A DNA stretch of 64,000 nucleotides from Zobellia uliginosa. GTDB lineage: Bacteria; Bacteroidota; Bacteroidia; Flavobacteriales; Flavobacteriaceae. A program made the position numbers and the translations under genes. Shown here one piece after another: positions 26,301 to 35,171 of the stretch. Where the stretch lies: the NCBI RefSeq assembly GCF_900156625.1, contig NZ_FTOB01000001.1:806001-870000 (forward strand). Reading direction: 5' to 3'. The notes beneath the pieces were generated by a model, which was given only the letters and a program-made list of their open reading frames with translations, had not been told where the DNA came from and ran no database searches. Position 1 is the first letter of the stretch. The number at the start of each line of letters is the position of its first letter.

Positions 26301-26643
26301 TATCCTCAAATTGAAGGTTGCCCTTGTTTCGGTAGAGTTTGTTCTTTACTTGGTTGCCCGAAAAGAAAATATCGGGTAGGCCGTCGTTATCAATATCGCC
26401 GACGGCTACACCGCCCCCGTTGTAAAAGTACAGGTAGTCTAAAATATTGAGGTCGTCGGTTTCGGTTAGGGTGTTCTCAAAGGTAATGCCCGTTTCCGAT
26501 GCGGGGAGAAGCTGAAATAGCGAACCCTGTTTGTCATCGCAAGCCGTAAGGATCGATAGGGCAAAACAAAGCGTAATGTACGTGTTCTTTAAATGCACGG
26601 GACTATAGGTTTTTCTTGTGGATTCTTGCTTTGGTAATGACAT
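23338..26643 (-). CDS. FG-GAP/VCBS-ASPIC repeat lipoprotein (third of three paralogues)
   Basis: A 1101-residue lipoprotein (lipobox LTAC, Cys35). I count seven DxDxDGxxD-type calcium-loop motifs before an ASPIC/UnbV domain (about residues 520-605, with TVRGFQASSEP and IDSLRIVWPDGTYQ) and seven after it; the sixth in the second set (DFDKNRQTE) is degenerate. This suggests two seven-bladed propellers joined by the ASPIC domain. Function is unknown; relatives in Bacteroidota often lie beside SusC/SusD loci and are thought to be surface proteins. The ATG directly abuts the TAG stop of the preceding paralogue with no spacer, and the haloperoxidase follows after 7 bp. Confidence 0.9.
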   Translation of the reverse strand: MSLPKQESTRKTYSPVHLKNTYITLCFALSILTACDDKQGSLFQLLPASETGITFENTLTETDDLNILDYLYFYNGGGVAVGDIDNDGLPDIFFSGNQVKNKLYRNKGNLQFEDISKSAGIEGNSTWNTGSVMGDVNGDGLLDIYVCAVVGINGFNGHNELFLNNGDGTFTESAAKYGLDFDSYSSNAAFLDFDLDGDLDIYLLNHAVHTQESFGKADLRLKRNYQTGDKLLRNDGDKFVDISESAGIYGGVNGYGLGLAISDFNQDGYPDIYVGNDFHEDDYYYLNNGDGTFTESSKQFFAHTSRFSMGNDVADINHDGWPDLISLDMLPQDEHTLKSSEGDDNVQTQKLRTERYGYGYQFTRNMLNVNQQNSSFLETALMSGVAATDWSWSALFGDYDQDGEQDLFISNGIPKRPNDLDFINFVSSEQIRNKMNNTKLMDQQALDKMPAGKIHNYVFKGSDNLTFKDKSGQWISKDTLVSGATAMGDLDNDGDLDLITNNLNGTPALYINKTDQNANFLKIRLKYRQHNSFGLGTKVFSYNQGQLQYKELYTVRGFQASSEPILHFGYGKTEKIDSLRIVWPDGTYQTLTDIATNQSLVIQPENPKKFNYSNLRPRQKLLFEKVENNLGIDFQHIEDNYTDFNRQKLIPYQISDRGPATAIGDLNGDGKEDIFFGGSKYIPSQVFVQNDTAFSPWHIGTIANDSIKEDVAAVIGDFNSDGKNDLILGAGGGDFYNKMKPLLNSYYVQNDTGFNAANLPESFQNTSILAPYDIDGDGDLDLFVGSQAISNDFGKVPESALLLNDNGSFTDQTPDDLKNIGMVTNAIWHDFDADGNKDLIVVGEWMSPTFFKNTEGQLTKIDAVQKNLNGLWRSIVPFDIDNDGDTDYLLGNWGSNTKFKASAEHPMKMYYGDFDKNRQTETITTIEKDGKYYPLEGLDGLSSQLVSLKKKFNTYKSFAGSPIESILDKEALKNAKIREVHELRSGFLKNENGRFSFVPFPNELQVSPLMAMLRHDFDGDGKEEVLAAGNYFGVKPYHGRFDSFGGALIKGENNVILSSQIGLDLSQKSVRHLNLLHINGENYLLITINNSNAQIYRLKRK

Positions 26644-29600
26644 CTAATCTAGCGCGTAAATTTTCGGTGTGCCGTTGTTTATGGCGGCAATGAGGTAGCT
26701 TTTGCCGTTCTTGTCCTTAAACTGCTTCAGGTGTTTTACTTCCTCTTTAATGAAAAAACCACTGGTGTTGTAGTCTTGCCATTTGAAGTTTAGGTTTCCG
26801 TCACCTAAAAGCACATTGCCGTAGCTGGCGTCTAAACGGGAGTATTGTGGCTTGAACTCAAAATTGTTCCCGGCCATAATAAGGTCTAGGTTTCCGTCTT
26901 TATCGATGTCGGCACAACTGATGCCGCATACGCAGGAGAGCTGCACCCGTGAGGGCAATTTCTTGATGGTGAACTTGCCACCGCCCTCGTTTATGGCGAT
27001 TACCGATGCCATGGTATTGGCCTGCTTAACGATACTCCTGTCGAAAATTTCCTTGGGGAAGAGTTCGTCGATGGTCTTTTTTGCGTATTCTGAAGCTTTG
27101 AGGCTTTGTTTTTTGAGCGATACAATTTGCTCGGTCAATTCTTTTTTCTGGTGGATGGGATAATCTTTTCCGTCAAAACCACGGGTAGTGATCTGCTCCA
27201 AGGTGCCGTTGTTGTCATAATCGTTGATCCATAGCTTCATAGGATGCTCTTCGGAAGCCTCGTAAGGTACGTTGGTGCCTTGGTTGCCCAATACCAAGTC
27301 CATGTCGCCATCGTTATCTAGGTCGACGGCTTCTATAGCGTTCCACCAGCCGAAGAGACTGTCGAGGTCGGTCGGTAGCCTGCTCAGGCGTCTGCCCGAA
27401 TTCTTGTAGATATTCGGTCGGCCCCATTCCGATACGGTCAGGAGGTCTTTTTTGTTATCACCGTCAATATCGGCCCAAACGGCACTGGTTATCATACCGG
27501 CATCCTTAAGGTCGTAGGCTAATCTTTCGGTGGCATTGACGAATTTTCCATCACCTTGGTTCTCTAAAAACAGATGGTCAGGGTCTATGCCGTAAGTACC
27601 CACAACGCTTCTGGAACCGACAAACAAATCAATGTCTCCATCTTGGTCGAAATCATAGGGGGAAATAACCGAAATATTCTTGAATACCGATGGTAGGTCT
27701 TCGGTGGTTTTACTGAAGTTTCCCCTGCCATCATTGAGGTATAATCGGGGTTTATAAGAGTTTTCTTTGTTGATCCGGTTGCCGCCCGTGCCTACGACCA
27801 AGTCTTGGTCGCCATCACCATCGGCATCAAAGAATGCGGCTGCCGTATCTTCCAGGTCGATATCGAAATCCAATGTTTTTTTCGAAAGCCTTCCATTGCC
27901 CGAATGGATGTAGATTATTCCGGGATGGCCACTGGCGCCTCCTAAAAAGATATCCTCGTTGCCGTCGCCGTTTATATCACCGACGGCCAAGGCCGGTCCT
28001 TCTTGAGAAATAAGTTTGGAAATCAGGCTTTCGTAATCAAAATCGGTATAGGGGTCCTCTTTGTGGGCCACTAATTTTCCGGCCTCTATTTCCTTGAGCA
28101 AGGTTTTGGTATTGGACGGTTTTTTCGGGATGAATTTTTCTGTGGCATCCGATCGTTTTAGGGTCAAAAGTTGGTCGGCGGAAACCTTTTCCAGCTTTTG
28201 GGTATAGTCATCGGGCCAGATTACCCTAAGGGAATCGATAGTGGTGGTCTGGCCCAGGCCTATGTCCATTATGTAATCGACCGACGATTGAAAGCCCCGC
28301 GAAGGAATCAACTCTTGAAACACGACTTGGTCGTTATAGTACATTTTGATGCTGGCACCCACGGCAAACGGATTCTTTCCTTCTCCTATGAACTTTAATT
28401 TGATGTAATGGTTGTCGGTAAGTTCATTGGTCTTGTTTTCATATACGAAGGACTGCATGTTAACATTGTTTACCACGAGGTCTAGATCACCGTCATTGTC
28501 AAGGTCGCCATAAGCTGCCCCGTTCGAGAGGCTGGGTATTTCAAACCCCCAGTCCACCGCGGCATTGTCAAAGGTAATATCGCCATTGTTGCGGTAGGCA
28601 TAGTTGGGCTGTGGTACCACTGGCATTTTGTTGATAATGGAATCAATGGATTCCTTTTTACCCGTAAGGGCCATTTTTTGAATGATTTCATTGGCAAAGA
28701 AGTCGACGAAATCAAGGTCGGTAAGGTCGTGGTTTATACCGTTGGTGATATAAATGTCGCGTAGTCCGTCATTGTCCATGTCGAATAACAGACCGGCCCA
28801 GCTCCAGTCGGTTTTTGCCACACCGCTATGGTATGCGATTTCAGAAAAGGAACCGTTGCCGTTGTTGAGTTGTAGCGTGTTTTGAATGTATTGTTGGTAA
28901 AAATCTTTGCTTTGTTTGAGCTTGAAAACGTTATAACCCTCAAATTCCATGACCGATTTTACACGTTGGTCGCCCTCGGGAAGCATATCGGTAATGAAAA
29001 TATCGGCATTACCATCATTGTTGATATCGGCCATATCTATACCCATGGCCGAAAGTGATAGGTGGGAGGTCCATTCCTCTATTTCCTCTTTGAAGGTGCC
29101 GTCTTTTTGATTGATGTAGAGGTAGTCGCGCTCGTAAAAATCGTTGGAAACATAAATATCGGGCCAGAGGTCGCCGTTAATGTCACTGACCATGACCCCA
29201 AGGCCAAAGCCTATCAAACTTCCGAAGATACCTGCCTCTTCACTGACATCGGTAAATTTACCGATGTCGTTTCGCAAAAGCATATCACCTACGCCCCTAA
29301 AAATATGGGGAACGCCCTCCCAATCTTGGGCCCTTACGCTACGTTGTTCGGCATATCCCAAGCTACTGACGGGGATATTGCTGTTGTTCAAGATGTAGGC
29401 ATCAAGATCGCCGTCTTTGTCATAATCGAAAAAGGAGGCATGGGTAGAGAAACCGGTCTCGGCAAGGTTGAATTCTTTTGCCCTTTCGGTAAAGGTAAGG
29501 TCGCCATTATTGATGTAAAGGTCGTTGTCATGGTTGTTGCCTTCCATGTTTCCGGCGTTACTAACATAGATGTCCAAGAGGCCGTCAGCATTGATGTCGG

Positions 29601-30003
29601 CCATGACGACCCCGGTAGACCATGGTTTGTTGCCCGTAACACCTGCTTTTTCGGAGATGTCCTCAAACTGAAAATCCCCTTTGTTCAGGTAGAGTTTGTT
29701 GGCCCCCATATTGGCGGAAAGATAAATGTCCGCTAGACCATCATTGTTGATGTCCCCTATGGCTACGCCTCCACCGTTATAAAAATTACGGTACTTGAAT
29801 ATGTTGAAATTCTTTTGGTTCTGTACCGAGTTGATAAAATCTATGCCGGTTTCTTCCGAAGGAAGCATGCTAAATAGCGTTTCTTTTTCAGGTTCTTTGG
29901 AAACCTCTTCCTTGGTCTCGGAATGGCACGAAATCATAAGAATCATCACGGGAAGGAATACCCGAACCGGGGCAAAAAAAACCTTTTTGACTGTTGATCG
30001 CAT
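26644..30003 (-). CDS. FG-GAP/VCBS-ASPIC repeat lipoprotein (second of three paralogues)
   Basis: A 1119-residue lipoprotein with lipobox MISC (Cys26). The layout matches its neighbours: seven acidic calcium-loop motifs (from DINNDGLAD to DLDNDGDLD), an ASPIC/UnbV domain at about 541-615 (SRGFQSSVDY, SLRVIWPDDYTQ), then seven more (from DINGDGNED to DIDKDGNLD). Two loops are altered (DINGDLWPD lacks the Gly, DIDGDNKKD has Asn), so not every site need bind calcium. It differs from the other two mainly in longer loops near the C-terminus containing a CVCG pair of cysteines. The start codon follows the previous stop by one base. Confidence 0.9.
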   Translation of the reverse strand: MRSTVKKVFFAPVRVFLPVMILMISCHSETKEEVSKEPEKETLFSMLPSEETGIDFINSVQNQKNFNIFKYRNFYNGGGVAIGDINNDGLADIYLSANMGANKLYLNKGDFQFEDISEKAGVTGNKPWSTGVVMADINADGLLDIYVSNAGNMEGNNHDNDLYINNGDLTFTERAKEFNLAETGFSTHASFFDYDKDGDLDAYILNNSNIPVSSLGYAEQRSVRAQDWEGVPHIFRGVGDMLLRNDIGKFTDVSEEAGIFGSLIGFGLGVMVSDINGDLWPDIYVSNDFYERDYLYINQKDGTFKEEIEEWTSHLSLSAMGIDMADINNDGNADIFITDMLPEGDQRVKSVMEFEGYNVFKLKQSKDFYQQYIQNTLQLNNGNGSFSEIAYHSGVAKTDWSWAGLLFDMDNDGLRDIYITNGINHDLTDLDFVDFFANEIIQKMALTGKKESIDSIINKMPVVPQPNYAYRNNGDITFDNAAVDWGFEIPSLSNGAAYGDLDNDGDLDLVVNNVNMQSFVYENKTNELTDNHYIKLKFIGEGKNPFAVGASIKMYYNDQVVFQELIPSRGFQSSVDYIMDIGLGQTTTIDSLRVIWPDDYTQKLEKVSADQLLTLKRSDATEKFIPKKPSNTKTLLKEIEAGKLVAHKEDPYTDFDYESLISKLISQEGPALAVGDINGDGNEDIFLGGASGHPGIIYIHSGNGRLSKKTLDFDIDLEDTAAAFFDADGDGDQDLVVGTGGNRINKENSYKPRLYLNDGRGNFSKTTEDLPSVFKNISVISPYDFDQDGDIDLFVGSRSVVGTYGIDPDHLFLENQGDGKFVNATERLAYDLKDAGMITSAVWADIDGDNKKDLLTVSEWGRPNIYKNSGRRLSRLPTDLDSLFGWWNAIEAVDLDNDGDMDLVLGNQGTNVPYEASEEHPMKLWINDYDNNGTLEQITTRGFDGKDYPIHQKKELTEQIVSLKKQSLKASEYAKKTIDELFPKEIFDRSIVKQANTMASVIAINEGGGKFTIKKLPSRVQLSCVCGISCADIDKDGNLDLIMAGNNFEFKPQYSRLDASYGNVLLGDGNLNFKWQDYNTSGFFIKEEVKHLKQFKDKNGKSYLIAAINNGTPKIYALD

Positions 30004-30004
30004 A

Positions 30005-33000
30005 TTAGTTGTTGCTTTTTCTTGATAAGAAAACCGGAACGTCGTTGTTTATACCAACGATATAGACCGGGTGGTTGTTAATTCTAATTTTTGCAATGCT
30101 CCTTGCTGACCCTTCAATATTGAAATCTTGGCCGTCTGACCACTCGAAATCGCCCTTGCCATTATTGCGTAAAATGATACCGTGGGAGGCATCCATTCGG
30201 CCCAGTTGGGTACTTATTTCGGTAGAGTTGCCTACAATTAATAGGTCTTTAAAGCCGTCATTGTCAAAGTCATCTACTGCAATATCATGAATTGTGGAGG
30301 CTTGTGCAATAGTTGGGAGCGCTTTTATATTAAAATTGCCAACTCCATCGTTTTCGTAAAACGAACTTTGTAATTCGTAGACCTTTTTTTGGTCCGATTT
30401 TGTCAATTTCTCTTTTGAGAAGAGGTCGAAAACCGAAGCTTGGGCAAAGTCTTTATAAGATAAAAACCGTTTGTTCAAATAGGGCAATTGTTTGACGAGT
30501 TCGTCTTTTGAGGCAAAGGGAGTTTCCTTGTGGTGGTGAAAATAGGTGACTATAGGGTCTATGTTTCCGTTTTCGTCAAAATCGGCATTGTAAAGGGTGA
30601 TCGCTTCGGTGGCGGATGCCCTGAACTTGCTGTTGAGTCCCCAGTTTCCTGAAACAAAATCGATATCGCCGTCATTGTCAAAGTCATCGGCCACAACTAC
30701 GTTCCACCAGCCATTGGTGTTTTTGAGTGCAGGGTCTTTCCGGGGTTGTAAATTTTTTCCATCATTGTAAAAGATGCTGACCGGCATCCAATGCCCTACG
30801 GCTATAAGGTCTTGAAACCCATTGCCGTCCAAATCCGTCCAAATAAAATCTTTTACGTTACCTACGCCTTTAAACGCCTTTCCGAAGGTGTCGGATATGT
30901 CGGTAAAATTTCCTGAACCATCGTTTTCAAATATGTATTGCGAAGGCGTGGTGCCGAACTGGTGCGGAACCTGGTCGGAGGCTATGATGAGGTCGAGGTC
31001 GCCGTCATTGTCAAAATCTACGGAGCCTACCTTTGAAGCATTGAGAGAAATATTGGAGAACTGCCGGTCTTCTTTTTTGAATTGCCCCTCGTGGTTTCGA
31101 TAAAACCTTGGCTGTAGGGCCTTTCCCGATTGAAATTCGTTACCGCCGCTCACAATGATGAGATCTTGGTCGCCATCGCCATCGGCGTCAAAAATGAGCT
31201 GTGATAGGTCTTCGTTAATAGCGTCTTCCTCAAAGAGCTCGATTTGCCCTTCTTTGAATACACCGTTTGGTCGTTGCACGAACAAAGCCGTAGCTTGGCC
31301 CTTTCCACCACCGATTAAAATATCGTCAAGACCATCTGCATTGATGTCGGCTATCGAGATTTCGGGACCTTCATTGGTATTGGCAAAAGGGACCAAGGGA
31401 CTCCGGTTGAATTCAAGGGTAGGACTGTCTTTATGGTAGAAACCAAGGAAGTCGTTAGTGTTATGCAGTAAGCTGGTCGTAGGTGCTTTAGGCGTTTCGT
31501 AATAGTTTCCACGGGCCTCTGAAATGCTCAGTTCTATTTTTTGATCGGCCTGCAGTTTTTTTAGGGTTTGGAATTTTCCGCCCGGCCAAATCACCTTTAC
31601 CGAATCGAGAACCGAATCTTTGCCTATACCCAAATGCAGTCGGGGCGGTACCGATGACAAGTATCCCCTGCTGACGAAATTTTCGGCGCTTATAGCCCTA
31701 TTCTTGTGATAGGCGATGACTTTTGCCCCAATCCCGAACAAGTTGTTCGGGGCTCCTTTAAAGCCGATATTCAAAAAATGGTTTTCCGTAGTTGTTTCAC
31801 TGGTGTTTTCCATAACAAAGGCCTCTTGGTCAACATTGTTCACTACAATGTCTAAGTCGCCGTCATTATCAAGGTCGGCATAAACACTGCCGTTGCTGTA
31901 ACTTTTCTCTAGGTCGGACCAAGTTTCGGATACGTTTTCAAAAGTCAGGTCACCTTTGTTCCTAAAAAAGTAATTCGGTTCTTTTTTATGGGGCATTTCA
32001 TCAATAAAGGCTAGGTCTTCTTTGGTCATGCCTTCCTCAATACGTTTTTGAATATTGTCGTTGGCAATAAAGTTGATGAAGTCCATATCGTTGGTGGCGC
32101 CTTTGATTCCGTTTGAAACGAAAAGGTCTTTTAGCCCGTCGTTATCATAGTCCGCTAGCAGGGCGCCCCATGACCATTCGGTAGCGGAAATACCGGCTAA
32201 ATGGGCTATTTCACTAAAGTTGGCGTGGCCGAGGTTGAGGTGTAGGGTATTCTGCATGTATTGGGGCGCATAACCGTTCCGTAAGTAGTTTTGATAGGTG
32301 GGATAAGGATATTCCAGTCCTGATGTTTTGTAGGTTTCCAGGTTTTCGGGAAGCATATCTAGGGAAACAATATCCGTGAGACCGTCGTTATTGATATCGG
32401 CCAGGTCATTGCCCATTGAAAAGTGGGTGGTATGCCCTAACTTCTTGTCGTTTTCAGAGATGACTTCTTTAAAAGTACCGTCTTTTTGATTGATATAGAG
32501 GTAGTCGTTCTCAAAAAAATCATTGCCTACGTATATATCGGGATAGCCATCATTGTTGACGTCGCTTATGCCAAGGCCAAGGCCGTACCCGATTTCACCT
32601 TGAAAGATATGGGCTTCGGAAGAAACATCTACAAATTTTCCGTTTTTATTTTTGTAAAGTCGGTCGCCGGATAAGGGGGCTGTCTTTTTTCTTTTGCTTC
32701 CCTTTCCATAGGTGCGGTTGGGGTGTACCGAGTGGTTGAGGAGAAACAGGTCTAGGTCGCCATCAAGATCGTAATCGAAAAATGCGGCTTGGGTCGAAAA
32801 TCCCGAGAAGTCAAGTCCGTATTTCTTTGCTTCCTCCTTAAAAACAGGGTTTCCGTCTTTGTCATTACCCTGGTTTACATAGAGCAGGTTCGAGCCTTCC
32901 ATATGTTTGTACCTGCCGACTTTACAGATGTACAGGTCTAGCAGTCCGTCATTGTTGATATCGACATGGGTGACCCCGGTGGTCCATCCCTCGGTATTGT

Positions 33001-33328
33001 TGATGCCGGCTTCTTGGCTTATTTCCTTGAATTTGAAGCCGCCCTGGTTCAGGTAAAAATGGTCTGCCGCCTCATTGGCCGTAAAGTAGAGGTCTACCCT
33101 TCCGTCATTATTAAAATCCGCTGCCGCTATTCCAGCCCCGTTATAATAGTAGAGATAGTTGAGTATGTTGAGCTCGGGAGTGTTCTTGAGGGCGTTTTTA
33201 AAAGTGATTCCCGTCTGGGAATTCTTACGTTTTTGAAATAGGGGAGGGGTTTCTTGCTTTTTTTCTGAGCAGGAAAGTATAAAAAAGGACAGCGTCCCGA
33301 CCCAAATTAAAACCAGTGCTTTTTTCAT
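30005..33328 (-). CDS. FG-GAP/VCBS-ASPIC repeat lipoprotein (first of three paralogues)
   Basis: A 1107-residue lipoprotein with a clear signal peptide and lipobox ILSC. I start at the ATG at 33328; ATG at 33340 or TTG at 33355 would only lengthen the signal peptide. Seven calcium-loop motifs (DFNNDGRVD to DLDNDGDLD) precede an ASPIC/UnbV domain (about 526-600, SRGYLSSVPP and SVKVIWPGGKFQ), and seven follow (DINADGLDD to DFDNDGFKD). It is the first gene of the haloperoxidase operon, so its upstream region holds the operon promoter and the 20-bp dyad shared with the divergent symporter gene. The function is unknown. Confidence 0.9.
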   Translation of the reverse strand: MKKALVLIWVGTLSFFILSCSEKKQETPPLFQKRKNSQTGITFKNALKNTPELNILNYLYYYNGAGIAAADFNNDGRVDLYFTANEAADHFYLNQGGFKFKEISQEAGINNTEGWTTGVTHVDINNDGLLDLYICKVGRYKHMEGSNLLYVNQGNDKDGNPVFKEEAKKYGLDFSGFSTQAAFFDYDLDGDLDLFLLNHSVHPNRTYGKGSKRKKTAPLSGDRLYKNKNGKFVDVSSEAHIFQGEIGYGLGLGISDVNNDGYPDIYVGNDFFENDYLYINQKDGTFKEVISENDKKLGHTTHFSMGNDLADINNDGLTDIVSLDMLPENLETYKTSGLEYPYPTYQNYLRNGYAPQYMQNTLHLNLGHANFSEIAHLAGISATEWSWGALLADYDNDGLKDLFVSNGIKGATNDMDFINFIANDNIQKRIEEGMTKEDLAFIDEMPHKKEPNYFFRNKGDLTFENVSETWSDLEKSYSNGSVYADLDNDGDLDIVVNNVDQEAFVMENTSETTTENHFLNIGFKGAPNNLFGIGAKVIAYHKNRAISAENFVSRGYLSSVPPRLHLGIGKDSVLDSVKVIWPGGKFQTLKKLQADQKIELSISEARGNYYETPKAPTTSLLHNTNDFLGFYHKDSPTLEFNRSPLVPFANTNEGPEISIADINADGLDDILIGGGKGQATALFVQRPNGVFKEGQIELFEEDAINEDLSQLIFDADGDGDQDLIIVSGGNEFQSGKALQPRFYRNHEGQFKKEDRQFSNISLNASKVGSVDFDNDGDLDLIIASDQVPHQFGTTPSQYIFENDGSGNFTDISDTFGKAFKGVGNVKDFIWTDLDGNGFQDLIAVGHWMPVSIFYNDGKNLQPRKDPALKNTNGWWNVVVADDFDNDGDIDFVSGNWGLNSKFRASATEAITLYNADFDENGNIDPIVTYFHHHKETPFASKDELVKQLPYLNKRFLSYKDFAQASVFDLFSKEKLTKSDQKKVYELQSSFYENDGVGNFNIKALPTIAQASTIHDIAVDDFDNDGFKDLLIVGNSTEISTQLGRMDASHGIILRNNGKGDFEWSDGQDFNIEGSARSIAKIRINNHPVYIVGINNDVPVFLSRKSNN

Positions 33329-33410
33329 AGTAAAAATCATCTGCAAGATAATCAAAGCCCAGAGGTATAGAAAATTACAGGCCTGTGAAATTTTATCTTA
33401 ATTTATAAGG

Positions 33411-33430
33411 TATATGTGATATCGCATATA
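33411..33430. promoter_or_regulatory. 20-bp dyad between the haloperoxidase operon and the symporter gene
   Basis: TATATGTGAT followed by ATCGCATATA is a near-perfect inverted repeat: nine of ten base pairs match around the centre at 33420/33421. It lies 83 bp from the first FG-GAP start and 71 bp from the symporter start, so it is well placed to be an operator for both. No regulator gene is adjacent. AT-richness weakens the case. Confidence 0.5.
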
Positions 33431-33500
33431 TTGTCTGTTAAACCTTGAGTTTTTCGCAAATAATCCAATATATTTAGCCGAAATATCAAACCAGTTTATA

Positions 33501-35153
33501 ATGATAGGAATTTTGTCTTTTGTTGGCTTTACCGCTTTGGTGGCCATAATATCTTACTTTGCTACACGAACGACGGACGAGAAATCATCTGATGGTTATT
33601 TTTTGGGAGGAAGGAGCCTTACGGCCGGTGTTATTGCCGGATCCTTATTGTTGACCAATCTTTCCACCGAACAAATTGTAGGTCTTAACGGGCAGGCATA
33701 TACCGAGGGAATCGTTGTGATGGCCTGGGAAACCTTGGCGGCCATAGCCATGGTGATAACGGCTATTTTTTTGTTGCCGAGATATTTAAAAGGGGGGATT
33801 ACCACGGTTCCCCAGTTTCTTAAGGATCGCTACGATGTTACTACAAAGACCCTTACTTCGGTTTTGTTCCTTACGGGCTATGTGGTGGTATTATTGCCGA
33901 CCATTCTTTATTCGGGCGCGCTTGCTATTAGCACCATGTTCGATTTGCCCACTATGTTGGGAGTTTCCGATAGTACGGCCCTAAACCTCAGTATTTGGGG
34001 AATAGGTATTATTGGTTCTATCTATGCAGTGTTTGGCGGACTTAAGGCGGTTGCCGTTTCGGATACGATAAATGCAGTAGGGTTGTTGATAGGGGGACTT
34101 TTAATACCTGTTTTCGGGCTTATGGCCATAGGGGATGGAAGTGTTTTCGGAGGTTTAGACGTATTATACCAGTCCAATCCCGATAAATTCGATTCTACCG
34201 GGGAGATTACCAATAGTGTGCCGTTTTCTACCCTTTTTACCGGTATGATGCTGATCAACCTGTTTTATTGGGGTACCAACCAGCAGATCATACAGAGGGC
34301 ACTGGGGGCGAAGAACCTGGCCGAAGGACAGAAAGGATTGTTATTGGCTTCCTTTATTAAAATTTTAGGGCCTTTGATCGTAGTGCTTCCGGGTATTATC
34401 GCCTTCCATTATTTTCAGGGCGGATTGGAAATGCCGGATCAAGCCTATCCTGCATTGGTAAATGCCGTATTGCCGAAATATTTGGTCGGTTTCTTTGTGG
34501 CCGTACTTTTTGGGGCGATCCTAAGTTCTTTTAATAGTGTATTGAACAGCTCGGTAACCCTTTTCGGTCTTGATGTTTACAAACAGCATATCAATCCTGA
34601 CGCAACGGAGCAAACGGTAGTGCAGTACGGTAAGATTTTTGGTATTGTACTGGCCATTGGGGCAATGCTCATCGCTCCTTTGATCTCTAATGCCGGTAGC
34701 CTTTTTGCATACTTGCAAGAGTTGAACGGTATTTATACCATTCCGATATTTACCATAATCGTAGTGGGTTATTTGACCAAGCGTGTACCTGCCATTGCAG
34801 CAAAGATCGGTATCATTGCCGGTGTGGTCCTGTATTGTTTCAGCCAGTTCTACTTACAGCCAATGTTCGTTGATAGTGCTTTGGAAGAGGCCGCCGCTGC
34901 CGGAATAACCGATCCTGAGGCCTTGGCCTTGATAAAGGCGGAAGCTTACCCTCACTTTATACATATCATGGCCATTTTGTTTGTGTTGAATGCGACTATT
35001 ATGTTGGTCATCGGTAAAATATGGCCGAACGAAAAACCATTTGAACTTGAGTACACGGAACAGGTATCTATTGAGCCTTATAAATATGTAAAACAGGTAG
35101 GTATCGTTATCTGTTTGATCGTTGTGGCACTGTACGTGTATTTTGCCAAGTAG
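33501..35153 (+). CDS. SSS-family sodium/solute symporter, vSGLT-like (probable hexose)
   Basis: A 550-residue inner-membrane symporter with about 14 spans and the SLC5 fold. The sugar-site residues known from Vibrio SGLT appear to be kept: Glu57-Gln58 (STEQIVG) and Glu77 (AWETL) have the same 20-residue spacing as E68/Q69 and E88 there, an Asn occurs in NLFYWGTNQQIIQRA, and a Lys in SFIKILGP. This favours Na+-driven galactose or glucose uptake over anion transport. It diverges from the FG-GAP/haloperoxidase operon across 172 bp that contain the dyad and ends at a strong bidirectional terminator. It is the only sugar permease of the inner membrane seen in the window. Confidence 0.88.
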   Translation: MIGILSFVGFTALVAIISYFATRTTDEKSSDGYFLGGRSLTAGVIAGSLLLTNLSTEQIVGLNGQAYTEGIVVMAWETLAAIAMVITAIFLLPRYLKGGITTVPQFLKDRYDVTTKTLTSVLFLTGYVVVLLPTILYSGALAISTMFDLPTMLGVSDSTALNLSIWGIGIIGSIYAVFGGLKAVAVSDTINAVGLLIGGLLIPVFGLMAIGDGSVFGGLDVLYQSNPDKFDSTGEITNSVPFSTLFTGMMLINLFYWGTNQQIIQRALGAKNLAEGQKGLLLASFIKILGPLIVVLPGIIAFHYFQGGLEMPDQAYPALVNAVLPKYLVGFFVAVLFGAILSSFNSVLNSSVTLFGLDVYKQHINPDATEQTVVQYGKIFGIVLAIGAMLIAPLISNAGSLFAYLQELNGIYTIPIFTIIVVGYLTKRVPAIAAKIGIIAGVVLYCFSQFYLQPMFVDSALEEAAAAGITDPEALALIKAEAYPHFIHIMAILFVLNATIMLVIGKIWPNEKPFELEYTEQVSIEPYKYVKQVGIVICLIVVALYVYFAK

Positions 35154-35171
35154 GATATATTTTTAAAAAGA

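Noticed and set aside
33501-35153. Symporter as an iodide transporter feeding the haloperoxidase (SLC5 includes the animal Na+/I- symporter)
   Set aside because: The residues that line the sugar site in vSGLT appear conserved, which favours hexose. The attractive pairing with an iodoperoxidase is not supported by sequence.
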